Shown: one piece after another, positions 8,539-17,345 of the stretch
How positions within the stretch are numbered: position 1 is the first letter of the stretch
Layout: every line of letters begins with the position of its first letter
Made by a program: the position numbers and the translations under genes
Notes under the pieces: generated by a model
What the model was told of the DNA's origin: nothing
The model's database searches: none
The model's input: the letters and a program-made list of their open reading frames with translations, nothing else
Assembly: GCA_030066085.1 (NCBI GenBank)
Contig: JASJCI010000033.1
Span: forward strand, 62,001 to 126,000
Source: Gammaproteobacteria bacterium
GTDB taxonomy: Bacteria > Pseudomonadota > Gammaproteobacteria > GCA-001735895
Length of the DNA: 64,000 nucleotides
Reading direction: 5' to 3'

Positions 8539-9777
8539 ATGAAATCGCTCGCGCTCGGTACCCTGCTGACCCTGTCATGGCGCAACCTGTGGCGCAACCG
8601 GCGCCGCACCGCAATCATGCTCGGCGCCATATCGGTCGGCGTCTGGGCGATGATCTTCATGACCGCACTGATGCGCGGCATGGTCGACGACATGCTGGAG
8701 CAGGGGATTCGCAACCTGCCCGGACATATCCAGATTCAGCACCCCGAGTTCCTCGACGATCCCAACGTGGTCAACAATATCGCCGAACCCGAAGGTGCCC
8801 TGCTCGAAGCACTGCAGCGCAACGGCAGCCGCCGCTGGGCCACGCGCATCAAGGTGCCGGCGGTCATCGCCAGCGAGCGCGAAAGCCGCGGCGTGGCGCT
8901 GATCGGTATCGAGCCCGCTAACGAAGGCGAAATCAGCGGTCTGCCGGAGAAAATCGTCGAGGGACGCTTCCTCGAGTCGCTCGACGACCGCGGCATCGTC
9001 ATTGGTGCGCGCCTGGCGGAGCGCCTCGAAACCCGCCTGGGTAAACGCGTCGTGGTGATGAGCCAGGATCCGGACAACAACATCAGCGAACGCGGTTTTC
9101 GTATCGTCGGCATCTACCGCGCCGAACTTGCCGCGTTCGAGGATTTCAACGTCTATACCGCGCGCGCGACCCTGCAGCGGTTACTCGGCATCGACGGCCG
9201 GGTATCGCAGATCGTGGTCGTCGGCGACGATTACCGCGAGGTCGATCGGCTGTTCCGCGAGATTCGCGCGCTGACGCCGACGTCGCTCGACGCCAGGCCC
9301 TGGTATCAAATCGACAGCTTTCTCGCATCGATGTTCGCCCTGATGGACGGCTTTGTCGTCGTCTGGGTGGTGATTATTTTCCTCGCGCTTTCGTTCGGGC
9401 TGGTGAATACGCTGGTAATGGCCATTTTCGAACGCGTGCGCGAGATCGGTCTGATCCAGGCACTCGGCATGCGCCCGGCGCAAATCGTCGTCCAGATCCT
9501 GCTGGAATCGCTGCTGTTGCTGCTGATCGGCCTGCTCTGCGGCAACCTGATTGCGATCGCAACCATCCTGCCGCTCGCCGACGGCCTCGACCTGACCGCC
9601 GTGGCCGAGGGTATGGCAATGATGGGCGCCGGCAGCGTGCTCTACCCGCGCCTGCTGCTGTCGGACCTGGTACTGGCCAACAGCGTGGTCGCCGTGCTCG
9701 GCGTTTTGACCAGTATCCTGCCGGCCTGGCGAGCATCGAAACTCGACCCGATCCGGGCCCTCAATACCACGAGATGA
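8539..9777 (+). CDS. ABC transporter permease, FtsX/LolE-MacB type (second)
   Basis: 412 residues with the same design as the preceding permease: an N-terminal RNRRRTAIMLGAISVGVWA helix, a periplasmic domain, and three C-terminal helices with the coupling segment FERVREIGLIQALGMRPAQ. It begins 1 nt after the upstream stop. The two permeases share LSWRNLWRNRRRT-like starts and LQHPE/IQHPE segments, so they are paralogues from a duplication, as LolC and LolE are. Cargo unknown. Confidence 0.85.
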   Translation: MKSLALGTLLTLSWRNLWRNRRRTAIMLGAISVGVWAMIFMTALMRGMVDDMLEQGIRNLPGHIQIQHPEFLDDPNVVNNIAEPEGALLEALQRNGSRRWATRIKVPAVIASERESRGVALIGIEPANEGEISGLPEKIVEGRFLESLDDRGIVIGARLAERLETRLGKRVVVMSQDPDNNISERGFRIVGIYRAELAAFEDFNVYTARATLQRLLGIDGRVSQIVVVGDDYREVDRLFREIRALTPTSLDARPWYQIDSFLASMFALMDGFVVVWVVIIFLALSFGLVNTLVMAIFERVREIGLIQALGMRPAQIVVQILLESLLLLLIGLLCGNLIAIATILPLADGLDLTAVAEGMAMMGAGSVLYPRLLLSDLVLANSVVAVLGVLTSILPAWRASKLDPIRALNTTR

Positions 9778-9784
9778 AATCACG

Positions 9785-10468
9785 ATGAGCGCGATTCGCT
9801 GCCGACAACTGTGCAAGACCTTCCAGCAGGGTGACGAGATCATTACCGGCCTGGACCATGTCGATCTCGATATCGAAACGGGCGAATTCGTCTGCCTGTC
9901 GGGACCGTCAGGCTCAGGCAAAACCACGCTGCTGAACGCCATCGGCGGGCTGGATACACCTGACAGCGGCGAGATCACGATGGGCGACCTGCGCATCGAC
10001 CAGCTCGATCGTGGCCGCCTCGCGGAGATGCGCCTGCACCATATCGGTTTCGTGTTCCAGGCCTACAACCTGATCGCGGTGCTGAGCGCGCAGGAAAACG
10101 TCGAGTTCGTGATGCAGGTGCAGGGTATCGAGGCCGGCGAGCGCCGGCGCAAGGCGCGCGAAATCCTGCGCGAGGTCGGCCTCGAAGGGCTCGAGGACCG
10201 GCGCCCGGCACAGCTGTCCGGCGGGCAGCAGCAGCGCGTCGCGGTCGCGCGCGCGATCGTCTCGCATCCCGACCTGGTACTGGCCGACGAACCGACCGCC
10301 AACCTCGACAGCGTGGCCTCGACGCAGTTGATGGACCTGTTCGTGAAACTGAACCAGCATCACCACACGACCTTCGTGATCGCGACGCACGACAAGCGCG
10401 TAATGGCATACGCGCGGCGCCTGATCCGCATGGTCGACGGCAAGATCGTCAGCGATGAGGCGCAGTAG
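9785..10468 (+). CDS. ABC transporter ATP-binding protein, LolD/MacB type
   Basis: 227 residues. Walker A GPSGSGKT is at 40-47, the Q-loop is in GFVFQAYNLIAVLSAQENVEF, the signature LSGGQQQRVAVARA lies near 144, Walker B is LVLADEPTANLDS and the H-loop is IATHD. The YNLI-type motif after the Q-loop and the small size place it in the LolD/MacB/FtsE group that drives mechanotransmission permeases. It sits 8 nt after the second permease and overlaps the next gene by 14 nt. Confidence 0.9.
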   Translation: MSAIRCRQLCKTFQQGDEIITGLDHVDLDIETGEFVCLSGPSGSGKTTLLNAIGGLDTPDSGEITMGDLRIDQLDRGRLAEMRLHHIGFVFQAYNLIAVLSAQENVEFVMQVQGIEAGERRRKAREILREVGLEGLEDRRPAQLSGGQQQRVAVARAIVSHPDLVLADEPTANLDSVASTQLMDLFVKLNQHHHTTFVIATHDKRVMAYARRLIRMVDGKIVSDEAQ

Positions 10469-11738
10469 TCTGCGCCGGCTCGAGCGCGCACCCCGCTCGA
10501 GCCTGCTTGCGCTGCTGGGCCTGCTGGCCCTGTCGTGCCAGCAGGCGCAGGCCATCGACCTTCGCGGCCACGTCAAGGGCCAGCTCACCTCGGTCGAGTT
10601 GCCGCGCGACAGCCTGCTGCGCGACTTCAGTGACGATCCGCAGCGCGACGCCGGCGGCGAACTGCGGTTAAACCTGCAGGACCGGCTGGACGGCTGGAGC
10701 TGGTACGTCGACTACCAGTTGCTCGCATTCACCGGCGATCGGCTCGAATTGCGCCAGCGTAATCCGGAGCTCGATTTCGGCGCGACGGCGCTGCCGACCG
10801 ACGACCGTCGCGTGTTCGACCTGGAACATCGCATTCACGACGCCGACGACAGCGTCGTGTCGCACCGGCTGGACCGGTTTTACCTGGCCTACAGCAGCGC
10901 CAGCACGGTCGTCAATATCGGTCGCCAGGCAGTCTCCTGGGGCAATGGCCTGATCTACAACCCGGTGGATTTTTTCAACCCGTTCAATCCCGCCGCGGTC
11001 GATACCGAGTACAAGACCGGCGACGACATGATCTACGCGCAATACCTGTTCGCTTCCGGCGACGACCTGCAGGGCGTCTGGGTCGGACGCCGGGACGCCG
11101 ATAACGACATTACCGACGAGGTTACCAGCAGCGCGCTGAAGTACCACGGCTTCGCCGCCGGCGCCGAGTACGACCTGTTGTTGGGCGAACACTTCGACGA
11201 GCGGGTGCTCGCGCTCGGCGGCGCGCTCGACTTCGCCGAGGCGCTATGGCGGGCCGACCTGATGCACGTCGACAGCGACGACGGCGGAGTCACCAGCGCG
11301 GTACTGAACTGGTCGTATTCCTGGGTTGCATTCGAGCGCAACCTGAGCGCGGTCATCGAACTGCATCGCAACGGCTTCGGCATCGACGACGGGGACTATT
11401 CACCGCAGGCGCTGGCGGCCAATCCCGACCTGGTCGAGCGCATCCGGCGTGGCGAACTGTTCACCCTCGGCGAGCGCTACCTCGGAACATCGCTAACGAT
11501 CGAGCTACATCCGCTGTGGCAGCTGACGACCACCCTGTTCGGCAATCTCGACGACGACTCGTCGCTGCTGCAGCTGTTCAGTCGCCACGACCTGGCGCAG
11601 GACCGGCAGCTGTTGCTGGCGCTGAACCTGCCGGCCGGCGACGACGGCAGCGAATTCGGCGGCATCGATTCGGCAGTGCCCGGGCGCACGCTCGCGCTCG
11701 GCACGTCGCTGTTCGCGCAGCTCGCCTGGTATTTCTAG
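10455..11738 (+). CDS. Predicted outer-membrane beta-barrel protein of the LolA/ABC operon
   Basis: 427 residues. A long signal peptide (hydrophobic core LLALLGLLALS, cleavage near QAQA about residue 33) is followed by alternating polar and hydrophobic segments rich in W and Y, and the protein ends LAWYF with a C-terminal Phe, the usual outer-membrane assembly signal. Segments such as YLAYSSASTVVNIGRQAVSW resemble alginate-export/DUF1302-like barrels. It overlaps the ATPase gene and so would be translated with it. It would supply the outer-membrane end of the system. Its stop overlaps that of the convergent kinase gene (CTAG). Confidence 0.75.
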   Translation: MRRSSLRRLERAPRSSLLALLGLLALSCQQAQAIDLRGHVKGQLTSVELPRDSLLRDFSDDPQRDAGGELRLNLQDRLDGWSWYVDYQLLAFTGDRLELRQRNPELDFGATALPTDDRRVFDLEHRIHDADDSVVSHRLDRFYLAYSSASTVVNIGRQAVSWGNGLIYNPVDFFNPFNPAAVDTEYKTGDDMIYAQYLFASGDDLQGVWVGRRDADNDITDEVTSSALKYHGFAAGAEYDLLLGEHFDERVLALGGALDFAEALWRADLMHVDSDDGGVTSAVLNWSYSWVAFERNLSAVIELHRNGFGIDDGDYSPQALAANPDLVERIRRGELFTLGERYLGTSLTIELHPLWQLTTTLFGNLDDDSSLLQLFSRHDLAQDRQLLLALNLPAGDDGSEFGGIDSAVPGRTLALGTSLFAQLAWYF

Positions 11739-13777
11739 GACGCGCTGTCCACGGGCGCGAATTCGACGCCGGCACGCCGTTCGAGCAGGTCGACGAGGCG
11801 ATCGATGTGCACCGGTTTGAGCAACACGTCATCACAACCCGCCGCGCGCATTGCGTCGAGGTCGTCGTCGATCGCGTTGGCGGTTACCGCGATGATGGTC
11901 ACGGCGTTGCCATCGTCCTGTTCGCGTATCCTGCGCGTGGCTTCGATACCACCCATGCTCGGCATCACCACGTCCATGAAAACGATTGGCGGGTGATGAC
12001 GGGTATAAACGTCGAGCGCGCTGACACCGTCGTCCGCCTCCAGCACGGTAAAACCCGCCGGCGCCAGGATTTGCCGCATCAGGTCGCGATTGAGCATGCA
12101 ATCGTCGACCACGAGCACCTTGCGCGCCACCTGCGCGGCCGCAAGTCGCGGCGCCGAACCGGCGGCCTCGTTGCCGGCATCCACCGATGCGACCTCGATG
12201 ACCGGAACCTCGAGCACGAACTTGCTGCCCTTGCCCCGCTGGCTGTCGGCCTCGAGGCTGCCGCCCATCAGGCGCGCCATCTGCCGCGAGATTGCGAGCC
12301 CGAGCCCGCTACCGCCAGCCCGCTGACCCTGTTCGGTCTGCTCGAAGGCGGAGAAAATCGCTTCGAGCTGGTCGGCCTCGATGCCTTCACCGGTGTCCTC
12401 GACGGTGAATGCCAGCACGACGCGGCGGCCGTCGCGGCCGGCAACGGCCGCCGCCAGGCTAACCGAACCGCTGCTGGTGAACTTGAATGCATTCCCCAGC
12501 AGGTTGATCAGGATCTGCTTGATCTTGCCGCGGTCGGCCAGGACGTATCGCGGCAGCCCGGCGGCAAGCTCGCTGCGCATTTCGATCGCGCGCTGGCCAT
12601 CGCGCAGCGCGAACATTTGTTCGAGGTCACCGAGCATCGGCGCGAGCTCGAATTTTTCCTCGGCAAGCAGCATGCGGCCGGCCTCGATCTTGGACATGTC
12701 GAGCACGTTGTCGATCAGGCCCAGCAGGTGTTCGCCGCTGCGGTTGATCGTATCGATCATGTTGCGATGGCGCGCGCCCAGCGACTGGTCGCGCTGCAGC
12801 AGCTGGGTAAAGCCGAGAATGGCGTTCATCGGCGTGCGTATTTCGTGCGACATGTTGGCGAGGAAAGTTGCCTTGGCCCGGGTTGCGGCCTCGGCCTGGT
12901 CGCGCGCGATCCTGAGCGCGTCCTCGGCGCGCTTGAGCTCGGTAATATCGTGACCTTCCGGCACCAGCATGATGACCTCGCCATGCGCGTCCCTGACCGG
13001 CGTTACCCGGAAATCGATATGCCGCAGGTCGCCATCGACGGTCGGGTGATCGGCGAAAAACTGGATACGCTCACCCGCGGCGGCACGATCGATCGCGTCG
13101 CGCAGGCGCAGCTGGATATCGGGATCGTGGGTCCACCACGGGCACTCCCAGAATGGCAGGCCGACCAGGTCTTCACGCCGGGCGCCGATCATGTCGAGCG
13201 CGGCCTGGTTGGCTTCCAGCAGGGTGCCGTCGCTGCGCAGCAAACCCTGCAGCTGGAACGAGGTGTCGAGAATTGCCTTGGCGCGCGCCTCGCTCTCCTG
13301 CAACGCGTCCTCGGTCCGCTTGCGCTCGCTGACGTCCGCCAGCACCGTGACCACGTGGTTGCCGGGCGCGGGGTGGCGGGACAGCTGGATGCTGCGCCCG
13401 TCGGGCGTGCGGTCCTCGAACTCGCTCGATTCGCGCGCGCGCAGCGACGCCAGCCGCTGCGCGAGAATTTCCTGCGGCGATCCTTCGCCGAGCAGAAGCC
13501 CCTGCTCCATTTCGTAACGCAGGATGTCCTCCATCGGTCGCCCGGGTACGACCAGGTCGTCCGGGTGCCCGTATATCTGCTGGTATCGTTCGCTGACGAC
13601 AACCAGTTTCAGGTCGGCGTCGACCACGTACATCGCGCCCGGCATGTGGTCCATCGCAACACGCAGTTGCGCGGTCTGTTCCGACAACTGGCTGCAGACA
13701 CGACACAGGCTGGCGACCTCCGCTTCGAGTTCGCGAATACGTTCGTCTGCCGGGCCGTCAGCATCGATGCCAGCCAT
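11735..13777 (-). CDS. Hybrid sensor histidine kinase (PAS-PAS-HisKA-HATPase-REC)
   Basis: 680 residues without membrane segments, so cytoplasmic. Order: a short coiled coil (12-42), PAS 1 (about 42-155), PAS 2 (about 163-285), HisKA with phospho-acceptor H311 in NMSHEIRTPMN, HATPase with N429 in NLLGNAFKF, DTGEGIE and GSGLGLAIS, and a receiver domain with D602 in FMDVVMPS, preceded by the acidic VVDD pair. Such orphan hybrid kinases usually pass phosphate to a separate Hpt protein, which I do not see here. The gene converges on the LolA/ABC operon with a 4-nt overlap, which does not prove a functional link. Confidence 0.92.
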   Translation of the reverse strand: MAGIDADGPADERIRELEAEVASLCRVCSQLSEQTAQLRVAMDHMPGAMYVVDADLKLVVVSERYQQIYGHPDDLVVPGRPMEDILRYEMEQGLLLGEGSPQEILAQRLASLRARESSEFEDRTPDGRSIQLSRHPAPGNHVVTVLADVSERKRTEDALQESEARAKAILDTSFQLQGLLRSDGTLLEANQAALDMIGARREDLVGLPFWECPWWTHDPDIQLRLRDAIDRAAAGERIQFFADHPTVDGDLRHIDFRVTPVRDAHGEVIMLVPEGHDITELKRAEDALRIARDQAEAATRAKATFLANMSHEIRTPMNAILGFTQLLQRDQSLGARHRNMIDTINRSGEHLLGLIDNVLDMSKIEAGRMLLAEEKFELAPMLGDLEQMFALRDGQRAIEMRSELAAGLPRYVLADRGKIKQILINLLGNAFKFTSSGSVSLAAAVAGRDGRRVVLAFTVEDTGEGIEADQLEAIFSAFEQTEQGQRAGGSGLGLAISRQMARLMGGSLEADSQRGKGSKFVLEVPVIEVASVDAGNEAAGSAPRLAAAQVARKVLVVDDCMLNRDLMRQILAPAGFTVLEADDGVSALDVYTRHHPPIVFMDVVMPSMGGIEATRRIREQDDGNAVTIIAVTANAIDDDLDAMRAAGCDDVLLKPVHIDRLVDLLERRAGVEFAPVDSAS

Positions 13778-13904
13778 TACTCGTTACCTCGCCAGGGTAG
13801 TGACCGTTGCAATACCATGTTTCAAAGTCTAGTTCAGAATACACCTGAGTTCGGCAGCCCGGCACCAGGCCCGGGCTCGATTGCCGCACACCGGCGGCAC
13901 CAGC

Positions 13905-14315
13905 TCACAGCGCCCGGTAAAAACCATAAATCAGCAGCGCACAGGCCGGGAAAATCGCCAGCGTACCGATCGCGTACAGCAGGTACACCAGCCGGTTGGC
14001 CACCGCACCCTCGAGGCGCAGACCCCGCTCACCACTGACCGCGCGCATGGTCATCGCCAGCATCGAAGTCCAGACGAACACCACCACCAGCACCAGCGCT
14101 ATCCGCAATTGCAGATCTGACAATACCGGCAGGTCGACCAGCGCGGCGAGAGCGAGCAGCATGACCGCCCTGCCGGCACCGCCGGCGTGCAGCAAATGCC
14201 AGGGCGCCTGGTCGCCACCGTCCTTGATTGCAAGATAGAGCATAAAGCCGGCGACGAGGCTCACCACCAGCACCAGTAAACCGTTCAACGCAAGCCAGGT
14301 CGCGAGTTGTTCCAC
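13905..14315 (-). CDS. Small four-helix membrane protein downstream of lgt
   Basis: About 136 residues with four hydrophobic helices (about 9-30, 40-62, 68-90, 113-135). It resembles small DUF2269-like integral membrane proteins but I do not recognise the family firmly. I chose the GTG at 14315 (VEQLATWLALNG), 2 nt after the lgt stop, with AGGAGG about 9 nt upstream inside the lgt tail; an in-frame start at 14357 would overlap lgt by 40 nt. It is evidently co-translated with lgt. Confidence 0.6.
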   Translation of the reverse strand: MEQLATWLALNGLLVLVVSLVAGFMLYLAIKDGGDQAPWHLLHAGGAGRAVMLLALAALVDLPVLSDLQLRIALVLVVVFVWTSMLAMTMRAVSGERGLRLEGAVANRLVYLLYAIGTLAIFPACALLIYGFYRAL

Positions 14316-14317
14316 GC

Positions 14318-15280
14318 TCAGGACCCTCCTGCTTCGTCGATGGATGGATACAGCCACGAATGCGACATTCCGGGGTGCCGGTCACCGTAGCGCCGCGGCA
14401 CGTCCTGGGTCCAGTCGCTGGGAATGATCGTCGGCAGCAGCAACAGGAGCGCGAAGGCGAACCGCTTGGCGCCCACCCGGCCGGCCGCTGGTGACGGTGG
14501 CACGAGCGGCGCGCGTTCGCGCCCGCTCCCGCGATAAAACCAGATCAGCATGCCGATCCCGGCAAGCGCCATCAGCATATTGAACTCCTGTCCCGGCGGC
14601 AGTCCGTACAGGCTGGTGCGGTACTCGCGAAAGAAATCGATAAACACGCGCAGGAATCCGTACCACAGGATAAAGTGCGCGGTAAGCACCCCGCGGGGCG
14701 GGCCGGTTCTGCGAATCAGCAGCAGAACCGGGATCAGCAGCAGGTTCTTGGCGCCGTCATACAGCACTACCGGGTGGCGAAATCCCTCGAGATCGGGAAA
14801 CTTGACCCCCCAGGGCACGTCGGTCAGCGCACCGACGATCTGGCCATCGATGAAGTTGCCGAGACGGCCGAAGCCCATGATGAAGGCGCCGGCGATCACC
14901 AGCACGTCGGAGATTTCGAAAAAGTGCCGACGGTACAACCGGCTGAACAGCCAGGTGGCGACGACGCAGCCGAACAGGATACCGTGGGTCGACATGCCGC
15001 CGAGCCAGATCGCCGGGATATACCAGGGGTGCGCGCCGTAGAAGGCCCACTCGTAAAACACGACCTCGACCAGGCGACCGCCGAGCAATACGCCAACGGC
15101 GAGAAACAGCACCAGGCTGTATACCCCGCCGGTATCGAGCGCGAGGTTTTCCCGGTTACGGCTCACCCACCACAAAGTGACCAGGAAACCCAGCGTATAG
15201 GTCAGTCCGTACCACCAGAAATAAACGCCGCCGAACGCACCGATCACCGGATCTATAGCATGCACGAACGGACCAGTCAT
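14318..15280 (-). CDS. lgt: Prolipoprotein diacylglyceryl transferase
   Basis: Transfers diacylglycerol from phosphatidylglycerol to the lipobox cysteine of prolipoproteins in the inner membrane. 320 residues with about seven helices. The Lgt core is visible: WYGLTYTLGF, MSTHGILFG (catalytic-type HG) and FGRLGNFIDGQIVG with the conserved Arg and Asn. After the usual last helix the protein carries a proline/arginine linker, one more hydrophobic segment (FAFALLLLLPTII) and about 35 polar residues ending SIDEAGGS, a C-terminal extension longer than in E. coli (291 residues). Confidence 0.9.
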   Translation of the reverse strand: MTGPFVHAIDPVIGAFGGVYFWWYGLTYTLGFLVTLWWVSRNRENLALDTGGVYSLVLFLAVGVLLGGRLVEVVFYEWAFYGAHPWYIPAIWLGGMSTHGILFGCVVATWLFSRLYRRHFFEISDVLVIAGAFIMGFGRLGNFIDGQIVGALTDVPWGVKFPDLEGFRHPVVLYDGAKNLLLIPVLLLIRRTGPPRGVLTAHFILWYGFLRVFIDFFREYRTSLYGLPPGQEFNMLMALAGIGMLIWFYRGSGRERAPLVPPSPAAGRVGAKRFAFALLLLLPTIIPSDWTQDVPRRYGDRHPGMSHSWLYPSIDEAGGS

Positions 15281-15438
15281 GTGCGCCAGTAAAACCTCGA
15301 GAATAACCCCGGTGAGCCTAAAGCATCCGCTTCATGCTGGATTGATACGGATCATTCAGAGCAGGAAAAGATACATCCCCGGCCCGCGGGCTCGCTGGCA
15401 TCGGCCGCGGTTGAGATTCAATGAGTGCGGGCGCGGCA

Positions 15439-15461
15439 AAAGGGGCCGCGGGGGCCCCTTT
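15439..15461 (-). terminator. Rho-independent terminator after the DUF4242 gene
   Basis: A perfect 9-bp stem (AAAGGGGCC/GGCCCCTTT) with a 5-nt loop lies 37 nt beyond the stop of the DUF4242 gene. Read on the minus strand the stem runs into TTTT. It separates this gene from lgt. Confidence 0.65.
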
Positions 15462-15497
15462 GCGTGATGATGATCGCCTGCCGGTACAGCCCCCGGG

Positions 15498-15761
15498 CTA
15501 AGGCGTCAGGTCGTGTGCCGCCACCACGCGCTCGAACGGAATCTGTGCACTGCGGTTGAGACTCTCGACGTCTGCTGCGCTCTGCGCCTCGAACAGGCAC
15601 ATGCAGCGTGCTTCTTCCGGTACGTAAGTGCTGCGGATGTATGTAACCGGCTTGCCCCCGGCGGTGAATTCGCGCGCGGTCTCGATCGCCGCCTGCTGCG
15701 CCGCGCCGAGTTGTTCCATGCTGATACCCGGCAGTTTTCTTTCTACCATGTAAACCGACAT
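15498..15761 (-). CDS. DUF4242 (nickel-binding-like) family protein
   Basis: 87 residues starting at the ATG at 15761 behind GGAGGAAATACA, an excellent ribosome binding site. It has the ferredoxin-like dimeric alpha-beta fold pattern of DUF4242 proteins: MVERKLPGISMEQLGAAQ, TYIRSTYVPEEARCMCLFEA and VESLNRSAQIPFERVV. Some relatives bind nickel, but the physiological role is unclear. It is divergent from a LysR regulator that probably controls it. Confidence 0.8.
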   Translation of the reverse strand: MSVYMVERKLPGISMEQLGAAQQAAIETAREFTAGGKPVTYIRSTYVPEEARCMCLFEAQSAADVESLNRSAQIPFERVVAAHDLTP

Positions 15762-15830
15762 TGTATTTCCTCCCGTTTGTTTGCCTGGCCAGTATGGTCG
15801 GGCGACCGGTGGCAAACAAGGCAGGAGCGA

Positions 15831-15857
15831 TTATCGATTCATAACTGCCATTTATGG
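15831..15857. promoter_or_regulatory. Candidate LysR operator region (two short dyads)
   Basis: The 140-nt divergent gap between the DUF4242 and LysR genes holds two small inverted repeats: TTAT-N6-ATAA (15831-15844) and CCAT-N2-ATGG (15848-15857). LysR proteins usually bind imperfect T-N11-A dyads in such gaps. The match is loose and the assignment is inference from position. Confidence 0.3.
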
Positions 15858-15901
15858 AAACTCGCGGCATAATGGGCTAACACGATCGGGAGGAGCCAGC
15901 C

Positions 15902-16798
15902 GTGGAAATGCACCAGATCCGCTACTTCATAAGCGTCTGTCAAAATGGCAGCTTTACCCGCGCGGCCGAGGAATGCGGTATCAGCCAACCGGCGTTGACC
16001 ACGGCGATCAAGAAGCTGGAAGCCGAGCTTGGCGATCCGCTGTTTCGCCGCGAGGGGCGCAAGGTTTTCCTGAGCCCGCTGGGCAAGCTGATGCGGCCGA
16101 AGCTCGAGAGCGTCATCGAGGACATGCGCTCGATCGAAATGACGGTGCAGGATTACAAGTTGCTCGAGCGGGTACCGCTGCGGCTTGGCATCATGTCGAC
16201 TATCGGCGTAGACCGCGTCAGCCAGTGCATCGCCAGTTTCCAGCACGGGCATCCCGGTGTCGATCTCGAAATCTACCAGGGTCCGCTGGAGGAACTGCTG
16301 CAAAAACTACAGGCAGACGATATCAACATGGCGATCCTGTCTTCCCCCGAGGGTTTCGACGAAAGCTACCGTGTTCATCCCATCTACCGCGATCGCTACA
16401 TGGTGATCTTCCCGCCGACACATCGCCTGCGCGAGCTCACCGCGGTCCGGCTGGCCGACCTCTCCGGCGAAAATTACGTCGATCGACTGGCTTGCGAATA
16501 TCGTGAAATCGTGATGGCCACCTGCGCGGACCGGAACATCGAGCTGTACGCGCATTTCCGTGCCGAGCGCGATGACTGGATCCAGGCCATGGTTGCGCGC
16601 GGGCTGGGATTTTCGTTCATGCCTGAGGGCGCAATTACCCATGGCGGTGTCAGCAGTCGTCCCCTGGTCGAACCCGAGGTCAGCCGGGAGGTCAGCCTGG
16701 TCTACATGCCCGGGCGCAAACACAGCCCGGTCGAAAGTGCCTTCATCGACGAGGTCGACGCATTCAGTCAATCCCAGCGCGCCAACGAACTGAACTGA
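15902..16798 (+). CDS. LysR-family transcriptional regulator
   Basis: 298 residues. The N-terminal winged helix-turn-helix is classical: MHQIRYFISVCQNGSFTRAA, ECGISQPALTTAIKKLEAELG, DPLFRREGRKVFLSPLG. The rest is a periplasmic-binding-protein-like effector domain. I chose the GTG at 15902, 6 nt after GGGAGGAG; an ATG two codons on is possible. It diverges from the DUF4242 gene. Inducer unknown. Confidence 0.92.
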   Translation: MEMHQIRYFISVCQNGSFTRAAEECGISQPALTTAIKKLEAELGDPLFRREGRKVFLSPLGKLMRPKLESVIEDMRSIEMTVQDYKLLERVPLRLGIMSTIGVDRVSQCIASFQHGHPGVDLEIYQGPLEELLQKLQADDINMAILSSPEGFDESYRVHPIYRDRYMVIFPPTHRLRELTAVRLADLSGENYVDRLACEYREIVMATCADRNIELYAHFRAERDDWIQAMVARGLGFSFMPEGAITHGGVSSRPLVEPEVSREVSLVYMPGRKHSPVESAFIDEVDAFSQSQRANELN

Positions 16799-16833
16799 TC
16801 GCCCCAACGGGCACGGTAAGCGCCCCGCGCAGC

Positions 16834-17295
16834 TCAGACGTCCGGTACCACGACGGGCTGCTCGTACTTGCGGTAAATACCGTCCTGCCGCTGCTCGGCC
16901 TCGTCGACCCGCAACTCGAGCAGGTAGTAGTCGCGCACCTTGTTGCCGACCAGGTCGAACCTGAAATACAGTTTATCCAGCTTGCCAACCGAGTGGGCGT
17001 AAACGTTGATGCGATCGACCGGACCGAACACCTCGAAAGCGACGAGTTGTACGTCCGCGCCGGCGTTACGCTCGCGCACGAACGCGATCCAGCGCACGAA
17101 CTCCTCGAAGGTCATGTCCTGCTTGAAGCGGTCGTCGGTCCATTCGTAGGCCAGGCGCACGCCTTCCGGCGAATCGAGGCTCGACAGGAAATCGACCACG
17201 AGTTCGCCCGCGCGAACCTGGTCATGCACGGTTATGCCGGGATCGCAGCCGAGCAGCAGCAACGCACACAGCAGGTAACGTAGATGTCGACTCAC
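16834..17295 (-). CDS. Predicted lipoprotein, unknown function
   Basis: 153 residues with a lipoprotein signal: MSRHLRYLLCALLLLGC, lipobox LLGC with Cys17. The mature part is mixed alpha/beta with many charged residues (LDKLYFRFDLVGNKVRDYYLLELRVDE in parts), like NTF2-fold-type helper proteins. I do not recognise the family. It stands in a minus-strand run with two other small unknowns. Confidence 0.65.
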   Translation of the reverse strand: MSRHLRYLLCALLLLGCDPGITVHDQVRAGELVVDFLSSLDSPEGVRLAYEWTDDRFKQDMTFEEFVRWIAFVRERNAGADVQLVAFEVFGPVDRINVYAHSVGKLDKLYFRFDLVGNKVRDYYLLELRVDEAEQRQDGIYRKYEQPVVVPDV

Positions 17296-17345
17296 TGCCG
17301 ACCGCCACGCGCTGCCGATTCGATAGCGAAAGCGCGAATCATCGA

